Of a DNA stretch of 5,940 nt, positions 1 to 5,940 are shown in pieces. The DNA is from Verrucomicrobiales bacterium. GTDB lineage: Bacteria; Verrucomicrobiota; Verrucomicrobiia; Limisphaerales; UBA1096. Position 1 is the first letter of the stretch. Each line of letters opens with the position of its first letter. The position numbers and the translations under genes are program-made. The stretch spans positions 3,146 through 9,085 of the forward strand of contig PBKH01000066.1 in assembly GCA_002721375.1 (NCBI GenBank), written 5' to 3'. The notes under the pieces were generated by a model, which saw nothing but the letters and a program-made list of their open reading frames with translations, did not search any database and was not told the origin of the DNA.

Positions 1-1
1 T

Positions 2-220
2 TTGTGGGGTGCCTTAGTAGATATCTATGAGAGGGAAGATGGGAGGCTGTTGGCCTACAGGGTGGAGCCACAGAGTGGTCCTGGTGGAGATTCGGATCAT
101 TCGTTGAGGAGCCCGGTGGTGAGGAATGTTTATCCGAACATGGCGGATGCGATAGTGAATCCGAATCTGGGTCTATATACAGCTCATAAGCCAGACTATC
201 ACGATAAGGGTCAAGATGAT
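2..220 (+). other. Unassigned N-terminal segment of the partial protein (residues 1-73)
   Basis: This in-frame stretch precedes the first repeat and shows none of the array's landmarks: no P-x-I-x-L-x-G start, no acidic D-x-x-D-G-D loop and no Y-x-V-x-D-x-x-G-N end. It is polar, rich in Pro, Gly, Asp and Asn, and has a Trp at residue 2. It contains a G-P-G-G-D-S-D-H run (residues 26-33) and ends in an Asp-rich tail (residues 72-74). It may be the C-terminal part of a larger upstream domain plus a linker. I do not recognise a family and assign no function. Confidence 0.5.
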
Positions 221-3200
221 GATTATATTATTATAGAGGGTGGTGGTGTTTATGCTGATCCTGGAGCGATAGCTATCGATGTTTTTGAGGGTGATATCAG
301 CTCAAGATTGGATATGGAGTCGAATGTAAAGACCGGGAAACCTGGGCTTTATTCAGTAAAGTACACGGTTTCTGATCTCACTGGAAACATTGCGAAGCCC
401 GCAATTAGGTCGGTTGAGGTTGTCGATACTATAGCCCCTGTAATAACGCTGAATGGCGATTCTATTTTGGTGGCTGCCTACGTAAACAAGTCTGTGCCAG
501 GATGGGAGCAATATGTTGACGCAGGTGCACGGGCTTACGATTTGGTTGAGGGAGATGTAAGTAAGGATATTGAGGTTAGCAGTACCTTGAACACCACTAA
601 GCTTGGTACATATGAGATTACATACACCGTTTCTGATGAGGTCGGAAATGAAGCGGATCCGGTTGTTCGGGTAGTTGTGGTCAGGGATATTACGCCTCCT
701 TCAATCAAGCTTATTGGTGGTTCCAGCATCGTTGCGGTAGAAGGAAGTGAATACGAAGACTTGGGTGCTGTTGCAGTTGATAATCTAGACGGGGATGTTA
801 CTGACAAACTGATAATGACTAGCAATAACGTCGATACATCCAACCCAGGTCGTTATCGTGTTGGATATACGGTACAAGACAGCAGGGGAAACAAATCGCC
901 CGAGGTTTTTCGTGAAGTTGTGATTCGTGATAACACGGCACCTGTATTGGTCATGCTGGGAGATCCCGTTGTATATTTGGAAGCAGGTGAGAAATACAAA
1001 GAGCAGGGGGCAATGGCCAAGGATGTTGTTGATGGTGACTTGACAGATCAGATAAAGATCAAAAGACCATCCAATTTTGATAAACCAGGTGAGTTTTACG
1101 TTTCATATGATGTTAGTGATTCGAGCGATAATCGTGCCAAGCAGCTTTTGCGCAAAATCGTGGTTATCGATTCTAGTGCACCGGATTTGAAGCTAAACGG
1201 TGAATCATTAATATACGTTGAGGCTGGGTCTGATTATGTTGATGAGGGGGTTGTTGTTTCGGATACAGTCGATGGAGATTTGGGTGAGTATGTTCAAACT
1301 GTGAACCCAGTCAACATCCGCGAGACGGGTGAGTATATCATAACCTATAATGTTTCAGATTCAAGTGGCAACGTGGCGGGGGAGATTAACCGAACCGTAA
1401 TTGTGAGAGATACAAAACGGCCTGTAATAACGCTGGTTGGGGATGCAGTGCTGGAACTCGAAGTTGGCAAAACATATTCAGATGCAGGAGCAACTGCTGA
1501 AGATAGCTTTGATGGGATTTTAACAAAGGCAATCGCCATTGAAAATCAAGTGAAAACAGACATTCCTGGTAATTATCTCGTTGTATATAATGTTGCAGAT
1601 TTATCAGGAAACAAGGCAGCCCAAGTTGTCCGAAAGGTGTCTGTTATTGACGCCCTGCCTCCGATGCTAAAGTTGGTGGGTGATCCTGTTTTGAAGCAAG
1701 AATTAAACGAGGACTATGTCGATTTGGGTGCAGTAGCCTTTGACAATGTGGATGGTGATTTGACTCATAAGATAGAGGTAAGGAATCCAGTTGATAGCAG
1801 CGTGGATGGCACCTATGTGGTTAAATACAATGTTATGGATAGTTCCGGTAACAATGCCATTGAACTTACCCGTGTTGTGATCGTGGGCGACACCGGTCTT
1901 CCGATAATCGAATTGGTTGGTGGGCAATCTGTGGTTGCCGAGGCCGGTGTTCCGTTTGTTGATCCTGGCTATTTTGCCGAGGACAAGATCGATGGAGAGT
2001 TAACTGGATTTGTAGTTGTTACAGGCAAAGTTGATTCATCTAAGGTTGGTCTTTACCAGTTGGAATATAATGTGACGGATTCCAACGGGAACGATGCAAT
2101 TCAAATGGTTCGGACTGTAAGCATTGAGGATAATACGCCTCCTTCATTGAAACTCATTGGCAGTAAGCAGGTTGTCCTAGAGTTAGGAGATGGATACAAG
2201 GAAGTAGGAGCAAGGGCATATGATAGTCTGGATGGAGATGTCACCGATGATATACTGATAAAAAGCGATGTTGATCTTGCAAAGGTGGGCCTTTACGAGG
2301 TCGCATATACGGCCAAGGATAAGAGGGGGAATATATCTGATCCACTAATTAGATTGGTTGAGATTAAAGATACGATACGGCCTGAAATCTATCTAATTGG
2401 TGGCGAGGTTGTTGAGGTTGAGGCTGGAACTCAATATGTCGATCCTGGCGCCTTCGTGATGGATTATTCTGTTGGGGATATTACATCTCAACTACAGGTT
2501 GATAACCCGGTTCAGGCCGATCAGCTTGGGGAATATGCCATCATATATACGGCAACTGACTATAGTGGTAACCGTGCCGACCCTGTGATTCGCACTATCC
2601 TTGTAAAGGACACAGTTGGTCCTATTATTACTCTTAACGATGGGGCTGAATTAATTATCGAAGCTGGAAGTAAGTTTTTCGATCCTGGTGCATCTGCTCG
2701 AGACGGTTTAGATGGGGATCTTAGTGAGAAAATTTCAGTTGTGGGATTTGTGGATCCAGAAATTTATGGCGAGTACGAGCTAACATATGCGGTGGCGGAT
2801 AACTCGGGTAATCGCACAGAGATAGTTCGAAAAGTCGTTGTTAGGGACACGGTGCCGCCTGTGCTCAAGCTCTTGGGGAATTCGGATTACAAGATCATGA
2901 AAGGCCAATTGTATAATGAGCCTGGATATAAGGCTTTCGACTTGGTCGATGGAAATATAGAGAAGGCGGTGGAAGTTCTTGGGGAAGTAGACATGACTCA
3001 GGTCGGCGTTTATGAGTTGATCTACACGGTTAAGGATAAGTCGGGCAACGAGGCTGCCGGTCAAAAACGAAAGATCGAAGTGATCAGTGACGGGATGCCT
3101 CCAATACTCCAATTAATTGGCAGGGCTAAAGTAGTGGTGGAAGCGGGAACATCTTATGTTGATGCGGGAGCTTCCGCTCTGGACCGCCTTGACGGTGATG

Positions 3201-5940
3201 TTGCGGAGTTAATGAGTGTGGACAACCCAGTGAATGTGATGTTACCGGGTGATTATGTCGTCACTTACAATGTGATTGACCTAGATGGAAACGAGGCGGA
3301 TCCGATTTCCAGAAAAGTAAGGGTTCAGGACACAGTTCCGCCGGTATTAAGCCTTCTAGGGGAATTGACCTTGGTGGTTGATGTTGGGGAGGAGTTTGTT
3401 GAGCCAGGATTTGAGGCTTCGGATTCACTTGAAGGTGATATTTCTGATCGCGTAATGGTCGAGCATGAAATCAATGTCGAAAAAAAGGGCCAGTATTTGG
3501 TGACCTACAATGTATCCGACATGACAGGCAATAAGGCTACTGAAGCCAGCAGAATAGTGATGGTTGGCGACAGCGGTGCTCCAATTATTCGCTTGGTCGG
3601 ATCCTCAACAATAGTGATGGATGGTGGTAATGAATATGTTGATCCTGGTGCGACAGCAGAGGATCGAGTGGACGGTAATTTAACGGACAGCATCGTTGTT
3701 GGTAATCCGGTCAATGTTTTCAGGGCTGGAACTTATCAGGTGACATATGATGTGGAGGATTTGCAGGGTAATCCTGCGTTGCAGGTTATACGCACGGTCA
3801 TAATTAAGGATCGTGTGCCGCCAGTCATTAACCTGTTGGGTAAGGCTGAGATGGAGGTGGAGGCAGGATACGAGTTCAAAGATCCAGGGGTGTATGCCTT
3901 TGACAATTTGGACGGCAGCTTGGCTACAAGGCTCATTAAGGACAGCACGGTTAATTCAAGGGTTCCGGGTGAATACGGGATTAAATATCTTGTAGAAGAT
4001 CGTAGCGGTAACAAGGCTCCGATCAAAATTAGAAAGGTCACCGTGGTGGATACTGAAGGGCCGGTGATCACACTTAATGGAGATCCGGTTGTTTATCTTG
4101 AGGCGGGTGGTACCTATGAGGAGCTCGGTGCCGTCGCGATGGACCTTGTCGAGGGCGATCTGACATCTGCCATTGAGATTGATGGTGGGTTGGATGCCGG
4201 AATAACGGGCTCGTATAGCATTAAGTATCAAGCGCAAGACAGTCGTAAAAATTTGGGAGAAGCGGTGATCAGGGAAGTCGTTGTAATTGACTCGACTGCT
4301 CCGACCGTTAAGAGAATTGAGCCTCTTCAGGTTCTTGAGGGCAAGCCCTTGCAAATCGTTATTTCAGCCAATGACAACGGGCGTAGGAACAGTGAACTGA
4401 GTTATAAATTGGTTGGAGAACCAGATGGCATGACCATTACACAGGAGACACAAACGATTGAATGGACTCCTGCGGAAGAACAGGGACCTGAAACATATCA
4501 ATTTGAGGTGGTGGTTTCGGATGGCAATCTCGAGACAGTCCGTAAGGTTTTAATCGAGGTGGAGGAGGTCAACGCTCCGCCGGTGGCGTTTGATGGTTCT
4601 ATAATTGCGCTCGAGGACGAGCAGGTGAAAATCCAATTGGAAGGTACGGATATTGAGGGCACCCCATTGAAGTATGTGCTTGTTGATCTCCCTCAAAATG
4701 GTGAAATCGTGGGTTCGGGTAGAAATTTGGGTTATGTGCCCAACAAGGACTTCAATGGACAGGACGCTTTTACGTTTATAGTAAACGATGGCGAATTGGA
4801 GTCAGCCCCTGCCAAGGTGGAGGTCAATGTTAAACCGGTTCAGGATCTGCCTTCGGTCTCGACTGTGAATAACCTAACCGGCGCTTTAGAGGATGAGCCC
4901 TATGAATTAAGTCACGCTGCATTGCTGGAAGCTTCTGACGCATTTGATCCAGACGGTGATGAGTTACAGTTTGAAATTAAAGAAGTCTTGAGTGGGGGTT
5001 TTTTGGATGATGAAGGGGAAGCTTTAGCAAAAGTAATTTTGAAAAATGGGGAATCAATTGACTGGATGCCACCGGCTGATGTGTACGGTGAAATTGAGGC
5101 TTTTTCAGTTTTTGTGGAGGATGAAAAAGGTCAGTCTGAACGCTCCGTTTCAGTGGTAGTTGAGGTGGCAAATGTTCCGGATGATCCGGTTGTTAAATGG
5201 GCCAAACCGGAAGGGATTGTTTACGGCGCGGAGCTTGGCGAAATACAATTGAATGCCGTGGCGGAAGTCCCTGGTGTTTTTGAATACAAGCCCGAAAAAG
5301 GAGTAATCCTTAACGCGGGCAATGGTCAGTCTTTGAAGGCTACATTTACTCCGGAGGACACTGAAAATTACAATGTTGTAGAGTCACGGGTCACGATTGA
5401 TGTGAGTCGTGCAACACCAGAGGTTTCTTGGTTTAACCCTGAAGATATTGAGGCCGGAACGGTATTGAGTGAAGTTCAACTCAACGCAGAGTCGAATTTA
5501 CCTGGGCAATTTGTATACAATCCCAATCCCGGCACTTCCCTTGAGGTTAAACCCGGAGACGTCTTTAGTATTTATCCGCTAAAAGTTAATTTCAGACCTG
5601 AGGATGATTCCAATTACCTCGAGGTTAATAGTCAGGTGGAAATTACAGTGTTGCCGAGAGCGCCCGAAAATGATGCGCCAAGCATATTGGTTGAGCCTGA
5701 AGAACAGCTTGCCGCTGTTGCTGGTGAAGATTTTCAGTTGAGTGTATCTGCTGTCGGGTTAAAGCCGATCGTCTACCAATGGTATCGGGATGGAGTAATC
5801 ATACCTGGAGCGACTAAATCGGTGCTGAAACTTCTTGGTGTGTCACCGGATGACGAGGGTGAATATCAGGTGGTGGTAGGTAATTCACTTGGAAGTAATC
5901 GAAGTCAGTTATCTTATTTGAGTGTTCTTGAACCCCCCGT
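2..5940 (+). CDS. Giant multi-domain Ig-like repeat surface/secreted protein, partial at both ends
   Basis: One reading frame stays open from base 2 to the window end (1979 full codons plus two bases), with no stop and no plausible start. The first in-frame ATG (base 140) has no Shine-Dalgarno sequence and sits inside protein-like sequence, so I call the gene 5'- and 3'-partial. Domains in order: unassigned residues 1-73; 17 DUF5011/Cry22Aa-Ig-like modules (~74-1432); cadherin/He_PIG-like (1433-1524); tandem-95-like (1525-1615); a second cadherin-like domain (1616-1726); two QLNA-type Ig repeats (1727-1804, 1805-1891); I-set-like Ig (1892-1979). There is no enzyme motif and no membrane segment. 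Cysteine is absent, tryptophan is rare (seven seen) and the repeats look acidic. These domain families are known from extracellular bacterial proteins, so I infer an exported adhesin or structural filament. Ligand, anchor and export route cannot be read here. The reading frame is certain; the function is inferred. Confidence 0.95.
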   Translation, partial: MWGALVDIYEREDGRLLAYRVEPQSGPGGDSDHSLRSPVVRNVYPNMADAIVNPNLGLYTAHKPDYHDKGQDDDYIIIEGGGVYADPGAIAIDVFEGDISSRLDMESNVKTGKPGLYSVKYTVSDLTGNIAKPAIRSVEVVDTIAPVITLNGDSILVAAYVNKSVPGWEQYVDAGARAYDLVEGDVSKDIEVSSTLNTTKLGTYEITYTVSDEVGNEADPVVRVVVVRDITPPSIKLIGGSSIVAVEGSEYEDLGAVAVDNLDGDVTDKLIMTSNNVDTSNPGRYRVGYTVQDSRGNKSPEVFREVVIRDNTAPVLVMLGDPVVYLEAGEKYKEQGAMAKDVVDGDLTDQIKIKRPSNFDKPGEFYVSYDVSDSSDNRAKQLLRKIVVIDSSAPDLKLNGESLIYVEAGSDYVDEGVVVSDTVDGDLGEYVQTVNPVNIRETGEYIITYNVSDSSGNVAGEINRTVIVRDTKRPVITLVGDAVLELEVGKTYSDAGATAEDSFDGILTKAIAIENQVKTDIPGNYLVVYNVADLSGNKAAQVVRKVSVIDALPPMLKLVGDPVLKQELNEDYVDLGAVAFDNVDGDLTHKIEVRNPVDSSVDGTYVVKYNVMDSSGNNAIELTRVVIVGDTGLPIIELVGGQSVVAEAGVPFVDPGYFAEDKIDGELTGFVVVTGKVDSSKVGLYQLEYNVTDSNGNDAIQMVRTVSIEDNTPPSLKLIGSKQVVLELGDGYKEVGARAYDSLDGDVTDDILIKSDVDLAKVGLYEVAYTAKDKRGNISDPLIRLVEIKDTIRPEIYLIGGEVVEVEAGTQYVDPGAFVMDYSVGDITSQLQVDNPVQADQLGEYAIIYTATDYSGNRADPVIRTILVKDTVGPIITLNDGAELIIEAGSKFFDPGASARDGLDGDLSEKISVVGFVDPEIYGEYELTYAVADNSGNRTEIVRKVVVRDTVPPVLKLLGNSDYKIMKGQLYNEPGYKAFDLVDGNIEKAVEVLGEVDMTQVGVYELIYTVKDKSGNEAAGQKRKIEVISDGMPPILQLIGRAKVVVEAGTSYVDAGASALDRLDGDVAELMSVDNPVNVMLPGDYVVTYNVIDLDGNEADPISRKVRVQDTVPPVLSLLGELTLVVDVGEEFVEPGFEASDSLEGDISDRVMVEHEINVEKKGQYLVTYNVSDMTGNKATEASRIVMVGDSGAPIIRLVGSSTIVMDGGNEYVDPGATAEDRVDGNLTDSIVVGNPVNVFRAGTYQVTYDVEDLQGNPALQVIRTVIIKDRVPPVINLLGKAEMEVEAGYEFKDPGVYAFDNLDGSLATRLIKDSTVNSRVPGEYGIKYLVEDRSGNKAPIKIRKVTVVDTEGPVITLNGDPVVYLEAGGTYEELGAVAMDLVEGDLTSAIEIDGGLDAGITGSYSIKYQAQDSRKNLGEAVIREVVVIDSTAPTVKRIEPLQVLEGKPLQIVISANDNGRRNSELSYKLVGEPDGMTITQETQTIEWTPAEEQGPETYQFEVVVSDGNLETVRKVLIEVEEVNAPPVAFDGSIIALEDEQVKIQLEGTDIEGTPLKYVLVDLPQNGEIVGSGRNLGYVPNKDFNGQDAFTFIVNDGELESAPAKVEVNVKPVQDLPSVSTVNNLTGALEDEPYELSHAALLEASDAFDPDGDELQFEIKEVLSGGFLDDEGEALAKVILKNGESIDWMPPADVYGEIEAFSVFVEDEKGQSERSVSVVVEVANVPDDPVVKWAKPEGIVYGAELGEIQLNAVAEVPGVFEYKPEKGVILNAGNGQSLKATFTPEDTENYNVVESRVTIDVSRATPEVSWFNPEDIEAGTVLSEVQLNAESNLPGQFVYNPNPGTSLEVKPGDVFSIYPLKVNFRPEDDSNYLEVNSQVEITVLPRAPENDAPSILVEPEEQLAAVAGEDFQLSVSAVGLKPIVYQWYRDGVIIPGATKSVLKLLGVSPDDEGEYQVVVGNSLGSNRSQLSYLSVLEPP
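221..4297 (+). repeat. Tandem array of 17 DUF5011/Cry22Aa-Ig-like (HYR-like) modules, about 240 bp period
   Basis: Units R1-R17 start at bases 221, 434, 695, 938, 1178, 1418, 1658, 1898, 2138, 2378, 2618, 2855, 3098, 3338, 3578, 3818 and 4058. Lengths from R2 on are 87, 81, 80 (seven times), 79, 81, then 80 (five times) residues. The common pattern is [AP]-P-x-[IL]-x-L-x-G, a V-E-A-G-like strand, Y-x-D-x-G-[AV]-x-A, an acidic loop D-x-x-[DE]-G-D-[LIV]-[TS], P-G-x-Y-x-[VI]-x-Y-x-V-x-D-x-x-G-N-x-A, and a closing strand R-x-V-x-V-x-D-T. This matches the bacterial surface Ig-like family formerly called DUF5011 (PF16403), and the GN-containing core resembles HYR domains. Such modules are rod-like spacers or adhesive segments in exported proteins. 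R1 lacks a recognisable first strand; R2 has an insertion of about seven residues. The copies are clearly diverged at DNA level. Confidence 0.93.
4298..4573 (+). other. Cadherin-like / He_PIG-like Ig domain (residues 1433-1524)
   Basis: The array's A-P strand opens this module, but the acidic loop and G-N core are gone. Visible instead are V-L-E-G-K-P-L (1444-1450), an S-x-x-Y-K-L-x-G-x-P-x-G-M-x-I stretch, T-I-E-W-T-P (1485-1490), and the closing Y-Q-F-E-V-V-V-S-D-G-N (1499-1509). The order "low-complexity energy strand, I-x-W-x-P, then F-x-V-x-V-x-D-G" is typical of bacterial cadherin-like putative Ig (He_PIG) domains, which occur in extracellular proteins. It is followed directly by the next module through V-N-A-P-P. 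Confidence 0.75.
4574..4846 (+). other. Tandem-95 / Big_9-like cadherin-type domain (residues 1525-1615)
   Basis: The segment has the hallmarks of the tandem-95 class in order: A-P-P-V-A start, A-L-E-D-E (1536-1540), L-E-G-T-D-x-E-G-T-P-L (1546-1556), P-Q-N-G-E-I (1564-1569), G-Y-V-P-N-K-D-F-N-G-Q-D-A-F-T-F (1577-1592), V-N-D-G (1594-1597), and a final V-x-V-N-V strand. The family is a cadherin-like beta-sandwich from large secreted or surface proteins. The T-D-x-E-G and F-N-G-Q-D loops are those usually linked to Ca2+ or inter-domain contacts; whether they bind Ca2+ here is inference. Confidence 0.85.
4847..5179 (+). other. Second cadherin-like domain with DxDGD loop (residues 1616-1726)
   Basis: The module again carries L-E-D-E-P-Y (1629-1634), then an acidic D-P-D-G-D-E-L loop (1649-1655), which is the strongest candidate Ca2+ site outside the 17-unit array. 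It continues with a W-M-P-P-A-D-V-Y-G strand (1688-1696) and F-S-V-F-V-E-D-E-K-G-Q-S (1701-1712). At about 111 residues it is longer than the tandem-95 module before it. The extra length lies between the DPDGD loop and the W-x-P strand. The family assignment (cadherin-like / tandem-95) is good, but the exact Pfam model is uncertain. Confidence 0.75.
5180..5674 (+). repeat. Pair of QLNA-type bacterial Ig-like repeats (residues 1727-1804 and 1805-1891)
   Basis: Two adjacent modules share the same frame. The first is V-x-W-A-K-P-x-x-I-x-Y-G-A-x-L-x-x-x-Q-L-N-A, P-G-x-F-x-Y-x-P, G-x-x-L-N-A-G, F-T-P-E-D-x-x-N-Y. The second is V-S-W-F-N-P-x-x-I-x-A-G-T-x-L-S-x-V-Q-L-N-A, P-G-Q-F-V-Y-N-P, F-R-P-E-D-D-S-N-Y. 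These landmarks define a bacterial Ig-like repeat often seen in long secreted proteins of Acidobacteria, Verrucomicrobia and similar phyla. The boundary is at base 5413/5414. The second copy is about nine residues longer and has the usual Y-G-T changed to A-G-T. DNA identity between the two is low, so the duplication is old or the copies were acquired separately. Confidence 0.85.
5675..5940 (+). other. Cysteine-less I-set-like Ig domain (residues 1892-1979, may continue past the window)
   Basis: The module shows the Ig core: A-P-S-I start, V-A-G-E-D-F-Q-L-S-V strand (1905-1914), Y-Q-W-Y-R-D-G (1925-1931), I-P-G-A-T (1934-1938), L-K-L-L-G-V-S-P-D-D-E-G-E-Y-Q-V (1942-1957), V-G-N-S-L-G (1959-1964). 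In animal I-set domains the B strand and the D-x-G-x-Y-x-C motif each carry a disulfide cysteine. Here those positions are non-Cys (V at the Y-x-C site), as in most bacterial I-set-like domains of Verrucomicrobia and Planctomycetes. The sequence ends in L-E-P-P-V, which looks like the hinge into a further domain. Confidence 0.85.

Noticed and set aside
140..142. First in-frame ATG as a possible translation start
   Set aside because: There is no purine-rich ribosome binding site 5-12 bases upstream, no signal peptide follows, and the frame is already open and protein-like before it.
437..1435. Shared 15-mer cctgtaataacgctg at 437-451 and 1421-1435 as a possible recombination or regulatory site
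   Set aside because: It encodes the conserved P-V-I-T-L strand at the same phase of R2 and R6. Shared codon choice over five residues is enough to explain it.
3813..3995. 60-codon + strand open frame in another frame
   Set aside because: It lies wholly inside R15-R17 of the main frame, shows no protein family signal and has no ribosome binding site. It is a chance shadow.
221..4297. CRISPR array or DNA-level satellite as an explanation for the 240-bp periodicity
   Set aside because: The period is conserved in protein sequence but not in DNA. Codons vary widely between units and no direct repeat of CRISPR length with unique spacers is visible.
221..4297. Insecticidal toxin identity suggested by the Cry22Aa-Ig-like domain name
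   Set aside because: The name only reflects where the Ig-like module was first classified. No toxin-specific domain is visible, and these modules are widespread in ordinary surface proteins.
535..5171. Several minus-strand open frames of 64-132 codons (for example 535-843, 2780-3112, 3736-4071, 3956-4354)
   Set aside because: They lie opposite the repeat-coding strand, and several translate to similar peptides rich in Ser, Leu, Pro and Thr because they are the reverse reading of the same repeated motif. They overlap one continuous + strand frame with clear domain signatures.

Overview
The whole window lies inside one very long protein-coding gene on the + strand. It is open at both ends: 1979 complete codons from base 2, with no in-frame stop and no start codon that looks real. 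No second gene, RNA gene, mobile element, CRISPR array, promoter or terminator could be supported, and there is no intergenic space. All the biology here is in the domain layout of this one polypeptide.

Layout, with residues counted from base 2: residues 1-73 are a non-repetitive segment I do not recognise. Residues ~74-1432 (bases 221-4297) form a tandem array of 17 bacterial surface Ig-like modules of the DUF5011 / Cry22Aa-Ig-like / HYR-like kind. Fifteen of them are 79-81 residues long, so the array keeps a period of about 240 bp for 3.6 kb. From residue 1433 the architecture changes to a mixed set of beta-sandwich modules: two or three cadherin-like / tandem-95-like domains, a pair of W..P-(x)n-QLNA-type bacterial Ig repeats, and an I-set-like Ig domain. 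The last domain is still running, or just ending, at the window edge.

The likely product is a giant exported, probably surface-attached or secreted, filamentous adhesin or structural protein. Three things support this: only extracellular beta-sandwich domains are seen, there are many acidic D-x-x-D-G-D loops that could bind Ca2+, and there is not one cysteine in 1979 residues. The signal peptide, any ligand-binding or enzymatic head, and the C-terminal sorting or anchor signal must lie outside the window.

Organism: bacterial coding sequence of moderate GC. The mixture of DUF5011 arrays, tandem-95/cadherin-like domains, QLNA-type repeats and a cysteine-less I-set domain with a Q-W-Y...D-E-G-E-Y core is the style of giant proteins in Verrucomicrobiota and related PVC-group bacteria. 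This is inference from domain style only. I found no new multi-gene system; the points of interest concern the internal architecture and evolution of the repeat array.
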